Source: Komagataella phaffii GS115 (taxonomy: Eukaryota; Ascomycota; Pichiomycetes; Pichiales; Pichiaceae). Taken from it: 64,000 nucleotides of DNA. The notes under the pieces are model-generated. The model had not been told where the DNA came from. It saw only the letters and a program-made list of their open reading frames with translations, and made no database searches. The stretch covers positions 1,860,001 through 1,924,000 of the forward strand of contig NC_012963.1 in assembly GCF_000027005.1 (NCBI RefSeq), written 5' to 3'. The translations under genes were made by a program, and so were the position numbers. Below are positions 29,585 through 39,030 of the stretch, piece after piece. Each line of letters begins with the position of its first letter. The stretch's first letter is position 1.

Positions 29585-30157
29585 TTATGCGTCAGTTTTA
29601 TACAAGTTATACAGCCTCAAAACAGTGTTCTTGACAGCACCTTCACTCGCCTGCCAATCCTGGTTCACCACCTTCCATGGAATTCTAGAGAAAATCTCCT
29701 TTGGAGATTTTAATTCACCTTCCTCTTCTAAGACAGATTGGACAATTGGTTCAACCTTGGCCTCAATCTCCTCTGCACTAGCTACAGGTAGGGCTTCCAA
29801 GTATTTGGTAATGTAATCAACTTCTCTTAGTTCATTCCAGCCCGTTTGACGAAATCTGTCTGGAGACCCTTCCTTCAAATAAATGGCAGCAGAGTCTTGA
29901 CGCTGCTTGATCATCTTGGATAAGAGGTCGTACAACTTGAACTCATCCAGATCCTTGTCCTTGTTGTCGATTTCCAAGTTCTTGGTTTCAGCCAGTATAG
30001 ATCTGATCACGTTCTTCTCAAGAACATCGGCCTTGAATCGGAAATTCAACTTTAGATCGTTACGAATTGTAGCAAGGGCCTCATCGTAAGCAGATGAAGA
30101 TCCGAATCGTACTCGTGGCAATCTAATTGCCAATCTACGGGCTGCTAGCGTGAACAT
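29585..30157 (-). CDS. AIM41: Mitochondrial GatB/YqeY-domain protein Aim41
   Basis: 190 residues. An arginine-rich mitochondrial presequence (about 1-20) precedes a YqeY/GatB tRNA-amidase-like domain through the rest of the protein (ATIRNDLKLNFRFKADVLEKNVIRSILAE...). The family includes yeast Aim41, whose loss alters mitochondrial inheritance. The biochemical role is unproven; YqeY domains bind tRNA in the amidotransferase. The length matches yeast Aim41 (185). It is in tandem with RUD3 upstream (110 bp). Confidence 0.85.
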   Translation of the reverse strand: MFTLAARRLAIRLPRVRFGSSSAYDEALATIRNDLKLNFRFKADVLEKNVIRSILAETKNLEIDNKDKDLDEFKLYDLLSKMIKQRQDSAAIYLKEGSPDRFRQTGWNELREVDYITKYLEALPVASAEEIEAKVEPIVQSVLEEEGELKSPKEIFSRIPWKVVNQDWQASEGAVKNTVLRLYNLYKTDA

Positions 30158-30267
30158 TTTTTGATTAGTATTATTGATGAGTTCTGCAAATCAGTCAACT
30201 CTCATTCGATCGTCAACATTGGGACAAGACACGACTATCGAATGCTGGTAATAGAAGGGTCCCTATA

Positions 30268-32133
30268 CTATTTGGAAGTGCTGGTCTCTTTCTCTAGGAA
30301 CTCGGTCCATAAGGAAACAAATGACTCAGTCTTGGCTCCACGTTTCTTAATGGAATTTGGGTTTTGAATGAGACCTGCATGTTCCTTCTGGGTCTCGTCC
30401 CACCCAAGAAAGTTGGCAATCAATTGGAGGACTTCGTATTTCTTGGTGTCTCCTCTAGGCATATTCAGAAAACTTATGAATAGGTTAGAAACCAACAATT
30501 TGTCAACTGATTCAGTAGATGAATCTTTACGAATTAGCTTTAATGCCTTGGTAAGATGCTCGTTCAAAACCACTGCTTCATGCCTTAATGTGCCAATCTG
30601 TAGTTGCTTCTCTTTCACCTCGTTTGACAATTCGGTAATCCTAGTATCCTTGAGTTCTAACTGTTTCAGCTGAGCCGTATCTTCTTCATGCTTAGCCTTC
30701 AATTGTTCTACCTCATCTTTCAACATGTTGACTCGAGTCTGGAAGCTTGCTTCTTCAGATTTCTTTTCATTTTCCAGACTTTTGACTTTTGCTTCCAGCT
30801 CCTTCATTTTTTCTTCTAGATTATAGTTTTCTTTCATAATTGAACCTTTTTCCTCTTCTTTTATCTGAAGTAGCTGCTTCTGCTCTGCAATCTCACTCTT
30901 TAGATTATTCTTTACGATTTTCTCTTCGCTCAAAGCCATTAAATACTCTTCTGTTTCAGATTTGGCTCGCTTTAGCTCTGATTTCAACCTCTCCACTTCT
31001 TGTACGTTTTGCTTTAGATCTGAGGTCAAAGAGACAAGCTCCTGCTTATTCTGATTAATCTCTGCATTAAAATTTTCATTTTGCTCCTGAATTTTTTTCA
31101 TTTCTTGAACTTCATCATTTAGTTTACCGCACTCCTCATTGAGTTGTTCAGCCTGTTTGATAAACTCGAGCTTCTCAGCTTCAAGCCTTCTTACATTTGC
31201 TTTTTCCACTTCCAGCTCTTCCTGCGATTGTTTCATTTTACTGAAAACAGTTCTCATTGAAGATAGTTTACCCAAAAGTGTTTGATAGTTGTTTTCGTGC
31301 TTAACCCTCAATTGAGTCTGTTCTTCCAACTGTTTTTGCAAATATTCAATAATACTATTATCAGTATTAGTTACCTTGGATCCATTAGACGGAATTTCTT
31401 TTGGTTTGATTGGTGGTTCTGAAGGTGCAGCACTTGTGTTTAGTTCAAACATAGTATTAGGATTCGAAGCCTTAGTTCCTTCTGGAGTCAATGTTGGGGT
31501 TGCAGGTTCAACTACATCTTGTACAGGCGTGGAAGAGAAGTTTTCAACTGATTTTTGTATAGGCGTAGATCCCACGTTTACGGTTGGTACTGGCCCTGGT
31601 TCGTGTTCTGAAACAGATCCTTCTTCGCCAACAGAATCTTGGATTTCATTGCTGACTTCACTGGTTTCTTCATGAGCGGTTTCATTCACAGCTAGGTGGT
31701 CTTCAGCTGGCCTTTGATCTTCATCTTGAACTTGATCTTGTTGTATGCCGACTGGTTCTGAGTCCGCAACCGTGCTGATATCTTCATTCTCATTTACCGA
31801 TTCCTCCTCGTTTTCCTGTATCTCCTTTTCATTTTGAGGAGCATCTTGAATAGTTATCTGATCATCTTTGTTTTCAACTTCAGTCTCCTCAGTCTTTTCA
31901 AATTCATCGGTTTCTTGCAGGGCATTATTGACCTTCTCTTCCACTGGTAAGGGTCTAATGGGCGAGTCATCAACTTGATCCACGGGCTTTTGTTCCTTTG
32001 ATTCCTCTTGAATGCTTGAAGGATCTGGATTCAACTCAGGTTCATTAAAACCAGAATCACTCTCAGCAGTTTCGTTCCAGTCATCCCATCCATCTTGATT
32101 TTCCATGACCGCTGAATCCGTGAATTCATTCAT
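30268..32133 (-). CDS. RUD3: Golgin Rud3 with GRAB domain
   Basis: 621 residues. The first 250 residues are acidic and disordered, rich in Glu, Asp, Gln, Pro and Val. A long heptad coiled coil spans about 265-525. The C-terminal GRAB domain (about 530-595) shows LLVSNLFISFLNMPRGDTKKYEVLQLIANFLGWD; GRAB domains bind Arf1-GTP and recruit the protein to the cis-Golgi. In yeast, Rud3 tethers ER-derived and Golgi vesicles. All functional parts are present, and the length is larger than yeast Rud3 (484) owing to the acidic N-terminal extension. Confidence 0.93.
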   Translation of the reverse strand: MNEFTDSAVMENQDGWDDWNETAESDSGFNEPELNPDPSSIQEESKEQKPVDQVDDSPIRPLPVEEKVNNALQETDEFEKTEETEVENKDDQITIQDAPQNEKEIQENEEESVNENEDISTVADSEPVGIQQDQVQDEDQRPAEDHLAVNETAHEETSEVSNEIQDSVGEEGSVSEHEPGPVPTVNVGSTPIQKSVENFSSTPVQDVVEPATPTLTPEGTKASNPNTMFELNTSAAPSEPPIKPKEIPSNGSKVTNTDNSIIEYLQKQLEEQTQLRVKHENNYQTLLGKLSSMRTVFSKMKQSQEELEVEKANVRRLEAEKLEFIKQAEQLNEECGKLNDEVQEMKKIQEQNENFNAEINQNKQELVSLTSDLKQNVQEVERLKSELKRAKSETEEYLMALSEEKIVKNNLKSEIAEQKQLLQIKEEEKGSIMKENYNLEEKMKELEAKVKSLENEKKSEEASFQTRVNMLKDEVEQLKAKHEEDTAQLKQLELKDTRITELSNEVKEKQLQIGTLRHEAVVLNEHLTKALKLIRKDSSTESVDKLLVSNLFISFLNMPRGDTKKYEVLQLIANFLGWDETQKEHAGLIQNPNSIKKRGAKTESFVSLWTEFLEKETSTSK

Positions 32134-32662
32134 TTGGAATCAAATTGAAAAATGGACAACTTATTGTAAGGACCGCGCTTCTGCACATTGACTCCTCCTA
32201 TTAGATATTGAGAGATGTTATAAATTAGTATTTACAGTAAACAGATCGTTGTGCGTTCTTGGAGAATATGGGCCAATTTGAAGCTGATAGGGGTCAATTG
32301 GGGACCAAGATAAAACAAATATGAATGTATTTTGAAGGTGTTACTCTTCACAAATGCGCACAGTTAATTATGCATTACAAGTGCTGTGCAGGTATCACAA
32401 TGCTTCAAGGTTACTAAGATTAGAAAACACAGATAATCGTAGTATTTTTGAAAACCTTCCACTAAAGACAAACCTATCTTTCAGCTCAATAAGACCATCT
32501 AGTGACTCTGCCGCTTCATATAAGGGCTTATCTGATAGCTTCATTTTAAGCTGAGTAGTCTCCTAATTTTATAATTACTAATTGTAAAGTTCGTTGGGGC
32601 ATCAAGAATACGCGTTTTAGTCCAAATTAAATCACCTTTCCTAGTCAAGTGACATATTCTCC
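32134..32662. promoter_or_regulatory. Divergent RUD3/RFC1 promoter region with an MCB element
   Basis: 529 bp. ACGCGT at 32610-32615 lies 48 bp from the RFC1 ATG. This is the MluI cell-cycle box bound by MBF, which times replication genes to G1/S. No other gene is supported; a 66-codon frame at 32354 is low quality. Confidence 0.6.
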
Positions 32663-35438
32663 ATGGTAGATATCAGAGACTTCTTTGGCAATGCTAAACA
32701 AAGCACTGCCACTCAATCAGTAAGTATCAAACGGTTGTCGTTACGTTGTCAGTTTACTAACTCAACAGAAACTAAAGCGGAAGGTTTCTGATGCGGAGAA
32801 GATAGTGTCGAAAAAACCAAAGACTCCGACAGAAGATGAGAATGTGCGGTCAAAAGCAAATCAGAGCCCCTTTTTCTCTTCAAATGGCGACAGCCAAGCA
32901 GCAAATAACAAAGGTGATGCGATCAATTTGGACTCTGATGATGATGATCTGTATATTTCCATCCTTGACGAAGACTCACCTGAGAAACCGAAGAGTCCAA
33001 TTTCACAAAGAAAGAGAAAAAATTCCCCAACTGAAGAATTTCCTAAAAAACCAAAGTCTCCAGTAAAGAAGAAAGCATCATCTACCCCGAAATCTAAACC
33101 TGTTGTCAACGTTGAATCTATGGACAGTCCCAAACCAGAACCTAAGATCAATAATGCTGATGCCCAAGGAGTCGAAGCTCCCAAATTAGCAGAAAAATCT
33201 ACTAACCAATTCAATGGTCTTTCTGCTGAAGCAATTCTTGAAACTATCCCAGATGCAGAGTTACCAGAAGAGCAAGATACCGCAAAGCTGAATTTAAGAG
33301 ACTTCAAAAAGAAACAAACAGAGCTTCCTCAATCGTCCACTCCCCTTGAAGATTTACCACAGGGTAGACCTAATTGTTTGATCGGATTGACCATGGTATT
33401 TACAGGTGTGATGCCCACTATAGATCGTACTCAAGCTGAAGAATTAGCTAAGAGATACGGTGCGAAGGTGACCAAATCTGTCAGCAAGAAAACGTCAGTG
33501 GTAGTCTTAGGGTCTGAAGCCGGTCCTTCGAAAGTGAAAAAAATTAAGGATTTCAAAATCAAAGCCATAGATGAAGATGGATTCATCACTTTAATCAAAT
33601 CTATGCCTGCTGATGGTGGTTCTGGTGAAGCAGCAGCCAAAGCCCTAGAAAAGAAGAAACAAGAAGAAGAATTATCAATCAAGCAGGCTGAGAAAGAAGA
33701 AGCCGAGTCACAAAAAAATCCTAGTGCCCAGGAGGCCACCAATTCAGCTTTATGGACAGTAAAATATGCACCAGCAAACTTGAATCAAGTTTGCGGTAAC
33801 AAAACGAACATAAAGAAGCTGACCAATTGGCTGTCAAACTGGTTTGAAAATAAACGATCTGGTTTTAAGCATCCCGGTCCAGATGGGACCGGAGTATTTA
33901 GAGCATGCCTTATCAGTGGACCACCAGGAATTGGAAAAACTACCGCAGCACACCTAGTGGCCAAATCGTTAGGATTTGACATTATTGAAAAGAACGCATC
34001 AGATGTTAGATCAAAATCTTTGTTGATGAGCGATGTGAAAACTGTTTTGGACAATACTTCTCTGGTTGGCTTCTTTCATTCACAAGACAACGCTGAAAGT
34101 AACCAAAGGAAGTTTTGTTTGATAATGGATGAAGTTGACGGTATGTCAAGCGGAGATCATGGGGGTGTTGGAGCATTGGCTCAATTTTGTCGAATTACTT
34201 CAACTCCTATAATTCTAATCTGTAATGACAAATCATTACCTAAGATGAGACCTTTTGACAGAGTCACATTGGACTTGCCATTTAGAAGACCAAGTGCTTC
34301 TGAATTAAAATCTAGAATTATGACCATTGCGCATAGAGAAAAACTACAGTTAGATCCCAATGTTATTGATCAGTTGGTTGAAGCAACGAAAAATGACATC
34401 CGTCAAATTATAAACCTGTTGTCCACGGTTTCCAAGACACAAAAAATTATTGGGTTTGAAAACGCTGCGGAGATTAAGCAAGCATGGAAAAAGGAGGTTG
34501 CATTGAAACCTTTTGACATTACCAGTAGGATTCTATCCGGAGGAATCTACGCCCCAAGTTCAAATTTTTCACTGAATGACAAATTGGGGCTTTTCTTCGA
34601 CGATATTGATTTTTCTCCATTGATGGTTCATGAGAATTATAGAAGCACAGTGCCAACAAAGCTGGCAAATGTTAGCCCTAACGAGGAGAATTTGAAACAC
34701 TTAGAATTACTCTCCCAGGCTGCAGATTCTATTTCCGAGGCTGATCTGGTGAATAATTGCATCAGAGGCGGAGAACAACAGTGGTCCTTACTACCATTCT
34801 TTGGTCTTTTATCGACAGTTAGAGCCTCAAGCTTTGTAGCAGGTTCGTTGAGAGGAAGGATCAATTTCACATCATACTTGGGTCAAAATTCGAAGAAGCT
34901 AAAGTACGATCGATTATTACAGGAGCTACAGTATCATTCTTCTACGAAGACTTTGACAAACAACATAGAGTTCAGACTCTCATACATGTCACCTTTGATC
35001 ACAAAACTTTCCCATCCTCTGCTTGAAAAGGGCACTGAAGGAATCGACGACGTACTATCTACGCTTGATGCATATTGTCTCACGAAAGAAGATTGGGACA
35101 CTATTATGGACTTTGGAATTGGATCCTACTCTATGGCTCTTAAATTGAAGAAGATACCCCCTTCTGTTAAGACGGCTTTTACTAGAAAGTACAATTCTTA
35201 CACCCATCCAACAGTGATTTATGCTACTGGAAACTCTGTCTCTTCTACGCGAGTGAAGGTTACCCCAGATTTAGAGGATGTTGTTCAGGATGATATGGAC
35301 GATGTCGAAGATGACACACCAACGGATGAAGGTAAATCCGATATCAAAAATGACAAGCTCATTAAGGAAGTCAAGCCAAAGAAGAAAAAAGCGACTTCAA
35401 AGGCGAAATCAACCGCTACCAAGAGAAAAAATAATTGA
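32663..35438 (+). CDS. RFC1: Replication factor C large subunit, two exons
   Basis: Exon 1 is 32663-32719 (MVDIRDFFGNAKQSTATQS), the intron is 32720-32768 (49 bp; GTAAGT, branch TACTAAC at 32755-32761, acceptor AACAG), and exon 2 is 32769-35438. The product is about 908 residues. The N-terminal MVDIRDFFG is the family's PCNA-binding (PIP-type) motif and is lost if the intron is ignored. A BRCT domain lies at about 225-310 (LTMVFTGVMPTIDRTQAEELAKRYGA). The AAA+ clamp-loader core has Walker A GPPGIGKTT and Walker B LIMDEVDG. The C-terminal collar is followed by a Lys-rich tail. It loads PCNA onto primer ends with Rfc2-5, in the nucleus. Confidence 0.95.
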
Positions 35439-35554
35439 TATAAATAATTGTGAGTGACTACTAAGCACTTAAATAAATATAAATAAACATGCAGGACTCT
35501 CCCGATAATTTTAAATCTAACTGAATTACAGGTTCATCTCTGCTCATAGGTGCA

Positions 35555-35896
35555 TCACTCTTGTGGCTTCCCATGTGCGTACTTCACCTCAGAAACCCGA
35601 ACCTCATAATCCTTGTACCATTGACTCTTACCAAATTCCTGGGCGACCAAATGCTCAGAATGAGCTCTCCACTGTTTGATAGCTTTGAGAGAGTCCCAGT
35701 AGGACACAGTCACGCCGAATCTTTCGACATCACGAGCACTTTCCATTCCCAAGTAGCCAGGCTGTTTCACTGCCAACTCAAGCATTCGTTCGCTCATAGC
35801 ATCGTAATCGTCATCACCAACAGACTCACGTTGCGACGAAAAGATAACAGCAAAGTACGGTGGTTTGGGTAGCTTTGCAAATCGACTTTCTGACAT
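35555..35896 (-). CDS. Small ABM-fold (antibiotic biosynthesis monooxygenase-like) protein
   Basis: 113 residues. The sequence FAVIFSSQRESVGDDDYDAMSERMLELAVKQPGYLGMES, then FGVTVSYWDSLKAIKQWR, fits the dimeric alpha/beta-barrel fold of the ABM/YqjZ group. Members are common in bacteria and filamentous fungi. Some are cofactor-free monooxygenases, others have no known reaction. No targeting signal is visible, so it is probably cytosolic. It is convergent with RFC1 (116 bp). The reaction and physiological role cannot be deduced. Confidence 0.7.
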   Translation of the reverse strand: MSESRFAKLPKPPYFAVIFSSQRESVGDDDYDAMSERMLELAVKQPGYLGMESARDVERFGVTVSYWDSLKAIKQWRAHSEHLVAQEFGKSQWYKDYEVRVSEVKYAHGKPQE

Positions 35897-36032
35897 TGGT
35901 GTTCATGAAATCGTTAGAGTCATCTTGGGCAGAGTCAGAGATGAGGAGCATATGCATGGCAATTGGAGATGTCACCTATTCGCGGTGATACTTTCTAAAT
36001 CTTAACACGAAAGGAGTATCTGGTTCCTATTG

Positions 36033-37340
36033 ATGATTCATAAAATGTCAAGATCCAGTGACGCTAACCCTCCAGAGGTTATGATAGGATCACCAAAGAG
36101 CAGAAGGCCCATGTTTATACCTGAAATTTCTTCAAAGAGGGCTAGTTCACCTTCGAATCGACCAAAGTTGCCCGGCTTGTCAATTCCTGCCGCAATATCG
36201 AGCTCTACATCAACGTCTATAACGTCGAATCCTGAACCAAGAACAAACCAGAAGCCAGCAATATTAGGCATACCATCCACCAGGACGCGAGGCAAGAGCC
36301 CAGTTGCTTTAAATGCTCTCAATACGGAGGTCTCTGAATCACCAGCGCTATTAGAAGAACTTCAGAGTCTGAGTCTAGCGGAGGGTAAACCGGGGAATTC
36401 AAAAGTAAACGTATACGACAAAGAAATAGACGACTTGGAGGAAGATGATTGGAAATATCTGTTCAATAACGACGATATTGCAGAGCTTGATGTTCTTGGT
36501 GAAGGTATTGGAGGCAGCGTCAGAAAGTGTAAATTAAAGCACAACAGTAGATTGTTTGCTCTAAAAATTATAACAACAGACCCAAACCCCGATTTTCAAA
36601 GACAAATGATCAGAGAACTAAAATTTAATCGAAGCTTTAATTCGCCTAATATCGTGCAGTACTATGGAACCTTTATCAATGAAAAATCAGCTTCGATCTA
36701 CATCTGCATGGAATATATGGGAGGTAAATCATTGGATGCCATTTACAAAAATATCAAAACAAGGGGAGGAAGGATAGGAGAAAAGGTATTGGGAAAAATA
36801 GCGGAAAGCGTGCTAAAAGGATTGTCCTACCTTCATGAAAGAAAGATTATACATCGGGATATCAAACCCCAGAATATTTTACTTAGTTTCAATGGAGAAG
36901 TCAAATTATGCGATTTTGGTGTCAGCGGAGAGGTAATTAATAGTTTAGCAACAACATTCACAGGAACGTCTTATTATATGGCGCCAGAAAGGATCAAGAA
37001 TGAACCATATACAGTGACTAGTGATGTTTGGTCTTTAGGGTTGACGTTATTAGAGGTAGCCCAAGGAAGATTCCCATATTATTCGGAAAGAGATCACATT
37101 CCATTGACGCCGATAGAGTTACTGTCAATGATATTGAACTTCACACCGACCCTGGAGGATGAGCCAGGGGAAAATATATTCTGGTCTCCCGCATTCAAGT
37201 CATTTTTGCATTATTGTTTGGTCAAAGACCGAAAGAAACGTCATTCTCCTCATCAAATGTTGAAACATCCATGGATGATAAGCCAATCAAAGAAGAGTGT
37301 CAAAATGGACAAGTTTGTCAGACAGTGCTGGGAAGAGTAG
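36033..37340 (+). CDS. MKK1: MAP kinase kinase of the cell-wall integrity pathway (Mkk1/Mkk2)
   Basis: About 435 residues. Starts at ATG 36033 (MIHKMSRSS) or, more like the family, at 36045 (MSRSSD). The N-terminal 140 residues are Ser/Pro-rich and contain a basic docking-like stretch. The kinase domain (about 150-420) has GEGIGGSVRK, ALKIITTD, MEYMGGKSLDAIYK, HERKIIHRDIKPQN, DFGVSGE and the activation-loop SLATTFTGTSYYMAPE; Ser and Thr here are phosphorylated by a MAPKKK (Bck1). The combination KSLDAIYK...RGGRIGEKVLGKIAE is specific for Mkk1/2 rather than Ste7 or Pbs2. It activates the MAPK Slt2. There is probably a single gene, so MKK1/MKK2 cannot be distinguished. Confidence 0.92.
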   Translation: MIHKMSRSSDANPPEVMIGSPKSRRPMFIPEISSKRASSPSNRPKLPGLSIPAAISSSTSTSITSNPEPRTNQKPAILGIPSTRTRGKSPVALNALNTEVSESPALLEELQSLSLAEGKPGNSKVNVYDKEIDDLEEDDWKYLFNNDDIAELDVLGEGIGGSVRKCKLKHNSRLFALKIITTDPNPDFQRQMIRELKFNRSFNSPNIVQYYGTFINEKSASIYICMEYMGGKSLDAIYKNIKTRGGRIGEKVLGKIAESVLKGLSYLHERKIIHRDIKPQNILLSFNGEVKLCDFGVSGEVINSLATTFTGTSYYMAPERIKNEPYTVTSDVWSLGLTLLEVAQGRFPYYSERDHIPLTPIELLSMILNFTPTLEDEPGENIFWSPAFKSFLHYCLVKDRKKRHSPHQMLKHPWMISQSKKSVKMDKFVRQCWEE

Positions 37341-37523
37341 TTACATTAAATAGCATTAGAATTGGACCATTCTCAGTTAACCTTCTGTAGCACTCTCTAT
37401 TGCCAACATTTATTCCACGAAAGTCGAAAGATCGTGTCCTGACCACATTGGGAGTGTCGACAAATTTTCGATAAAGTGGCACCTACCTTCACCTACTACT
37501 GTTCAAAAGAACCAATTAACACA

Positions 37524-38225
37524 ATGCAAAGATCACTAAGATTAATGGCAATTAGAGCTAACTCGCCCTCTTTGCTTCGTGCTTCAGTGTGCATGGCCCC
37601 AAGAATGGTTTCGGCCCCAGCTACCAGATATTTCTCTGTTTCTCCTATGAAGTTTAACGCAAAGAAGGATGAGGCTCCTAATGCTAAGGAGGAATCTACC
37701 GAGTCACCCGAGAAGGATGCTTCTTCTGAGCTCAGTGAGGTTGAACAACTTAAAGCCAAGTTGGCAGAAAAAGACCAAGAAGTCACCCTTTTAAAGGACC
37801 GCTACTTGAGATCAGTTGCGGATTTCCGCAACCTTCAGGAGACTACCAAAAGAGAAATCCAAAAGGCAAGGGACTTTGCTCTCCAAAAGTTTGCCAGAGA
37901 CCTTTTAGAATCTTTGGACAACTTTGGGCATGCATTGAGTGCTGTCAAGGACGAGACCCTTGCTGCTAACAAGGAGGTGTCTCAATTGTACGACGGTGTT
38001 GAGATGACCAAGAACATCTTCGAGAAGACATTGGTGAGACACGGAATCAATAAAATTGACCCTGTGGATGAGAGGTTTGATCCCAACAGACACGAGGCAA
38101 CATTTGAAGTTCCTCAACCAGACAAAGAGCCAGGAACTGTCTTCCACGTCCAGCAACCAGGTTACGAATTGAATGGAAGAGTCCTTAGAGCTGCCAAAGT
38201 TGGAGTTGTCAAGGGTACCGAATAA
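37524..38225 (+). CDS. MGE1: Mitochondrial GrpE, nucleotide exchange factor
   Basis: 233 residues from ATG 37524; the frame upstream to 37476 starts with a non-ATG codon. A presequence rich in Arg, Ser and Ala covers about the first 40 residues. A charged linker follows, then the GrpE long paired helix (LKDRYLRSVADFRNLQETTKREIQKARDFALQKFARDLL...) and the C-terminal beta domain ending with PGYELNGRVLRAAKVGVVKG. Mge1 releases ADP from mitochondrial Hsp70 (Ssc1) for protein import and folding in the matrix. The length matches yeast Mge1 (228). Confidence 0.96.
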   Translation: MQRSLRLMAIRANSPSLLRASVCMAPRMVSAPATRYFSVSPMKFNAKKDEAPNAKEESTESPEKDASSELSEVEQLKAKLAEKDQEVTLLKDRYLRSVADFRNLQETTKREIQKARDFALQKFARDLLESLDNFGHALSAVKDETLAANKEVSQLYDGVEMTKNIFEKTLVRHGINKIDPVDERFDPNRHEATFEVPQPDKEPGTVFHVQQPGYELNGRVLRAAKVGVVKGTE

Positions 38226-38287
38226 TTAACAAAGTAAACAGAAACTCTTGTAAATAGTTATGTATGCGTATGACCTAATGAACAACA

Positions 38288-38503
38288 TCAGAGGAGCGCT
38301 TTGCAGGGTTTGTATTGGGGGGCTTCTTCGTCTTCCTCGGTGGCCTTCAGGTCCCGAGTGATATAAGGGGAGGGTATACAACCTCTGCCTGTCGCGCATA
38401 CTTTATATGCATCATAAGCATCATTTGGTGTTCGTGGTGAGCAAACCAACAATAGGTAGATTCCAAATATCCAGCCGCACAGGAACAACAAGATAACCCT
38501 CAT
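38288..38503 (-). CDS. Small single-span membrane protein, unrecognised
   Basis: 71 residues from the ATG at 38503. An N-terminal hydrophobic helix (VILLFLCGWIFGIYLLLV) acts as a signal anchor. It is followed by a short soluble part with four cysteines in all beyond the helix start (VCSP, YKVCATGRGC, KPC) and an acidic segment. It is convergent with MGE1 with a 62-bp gap. Composition and the AT-rich flank support a real gene, but I do not recognise the family and cannot exclude a chance frame. Confidence 0.42.
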   Translation of the reverse strand: MRVILLFLCGWIFGIYLLLVCSPRTPNDAYDAYKVCATGRGCIPSPYITRDLKATEEDEEAPQYKPCKALL

Positions 38504-39030
38504 CAAAAATTATTTCCATTTACGTGCACGCCCCATTTAAAATCAAAACAAATCTCGATTTTCAATTCTACTTTACCTTTTGGTCCCAACTTTAAACATA
38601 AACAATCAAATTCCAGCTTCCCCAGATATTTATTGGTTGGATTGCCCTCAATTCCATTTCCCATTTTAATATCATACTTTCATCTTCAGGTGGAACCGAG
38701 AACTTAAACAGTGATAAAGACAGGAGGAATACACTATTAATAGTAGACATTCCATCAACAAACAAAGGATTCAAAGGAGCTTATCAGGAACGCCCATCCC
38801 CCATTTTTGTGTCGTTAAATAGCCCAATTTTCCTCACAAAGAAACAACAAGAGCAAAGTCTAGCTGATCAAGTCCATACAGACTAGACAAACAAACAAGA
38901 CTAACAGTTCTTTGAGCCAGGCAAAGCTCACTTGTGACACATCAGTTTTCTCAATTTTTTCTTTCCTATTACATTCCTTTATTTTATTTGATATCATATT
39001 TTGATATCAATACAAGTTGCACCGCAGAAA
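38504..39030. other. Divergent region upstream of KIN4
   Basis: 527 bp holding the KIN4 promoter and probably a long, A-rich 5' untranslated region with AACAACAAG/CAAACAAACAAG repeats just before the gene. No other gene was seen. Confidence 0.45.
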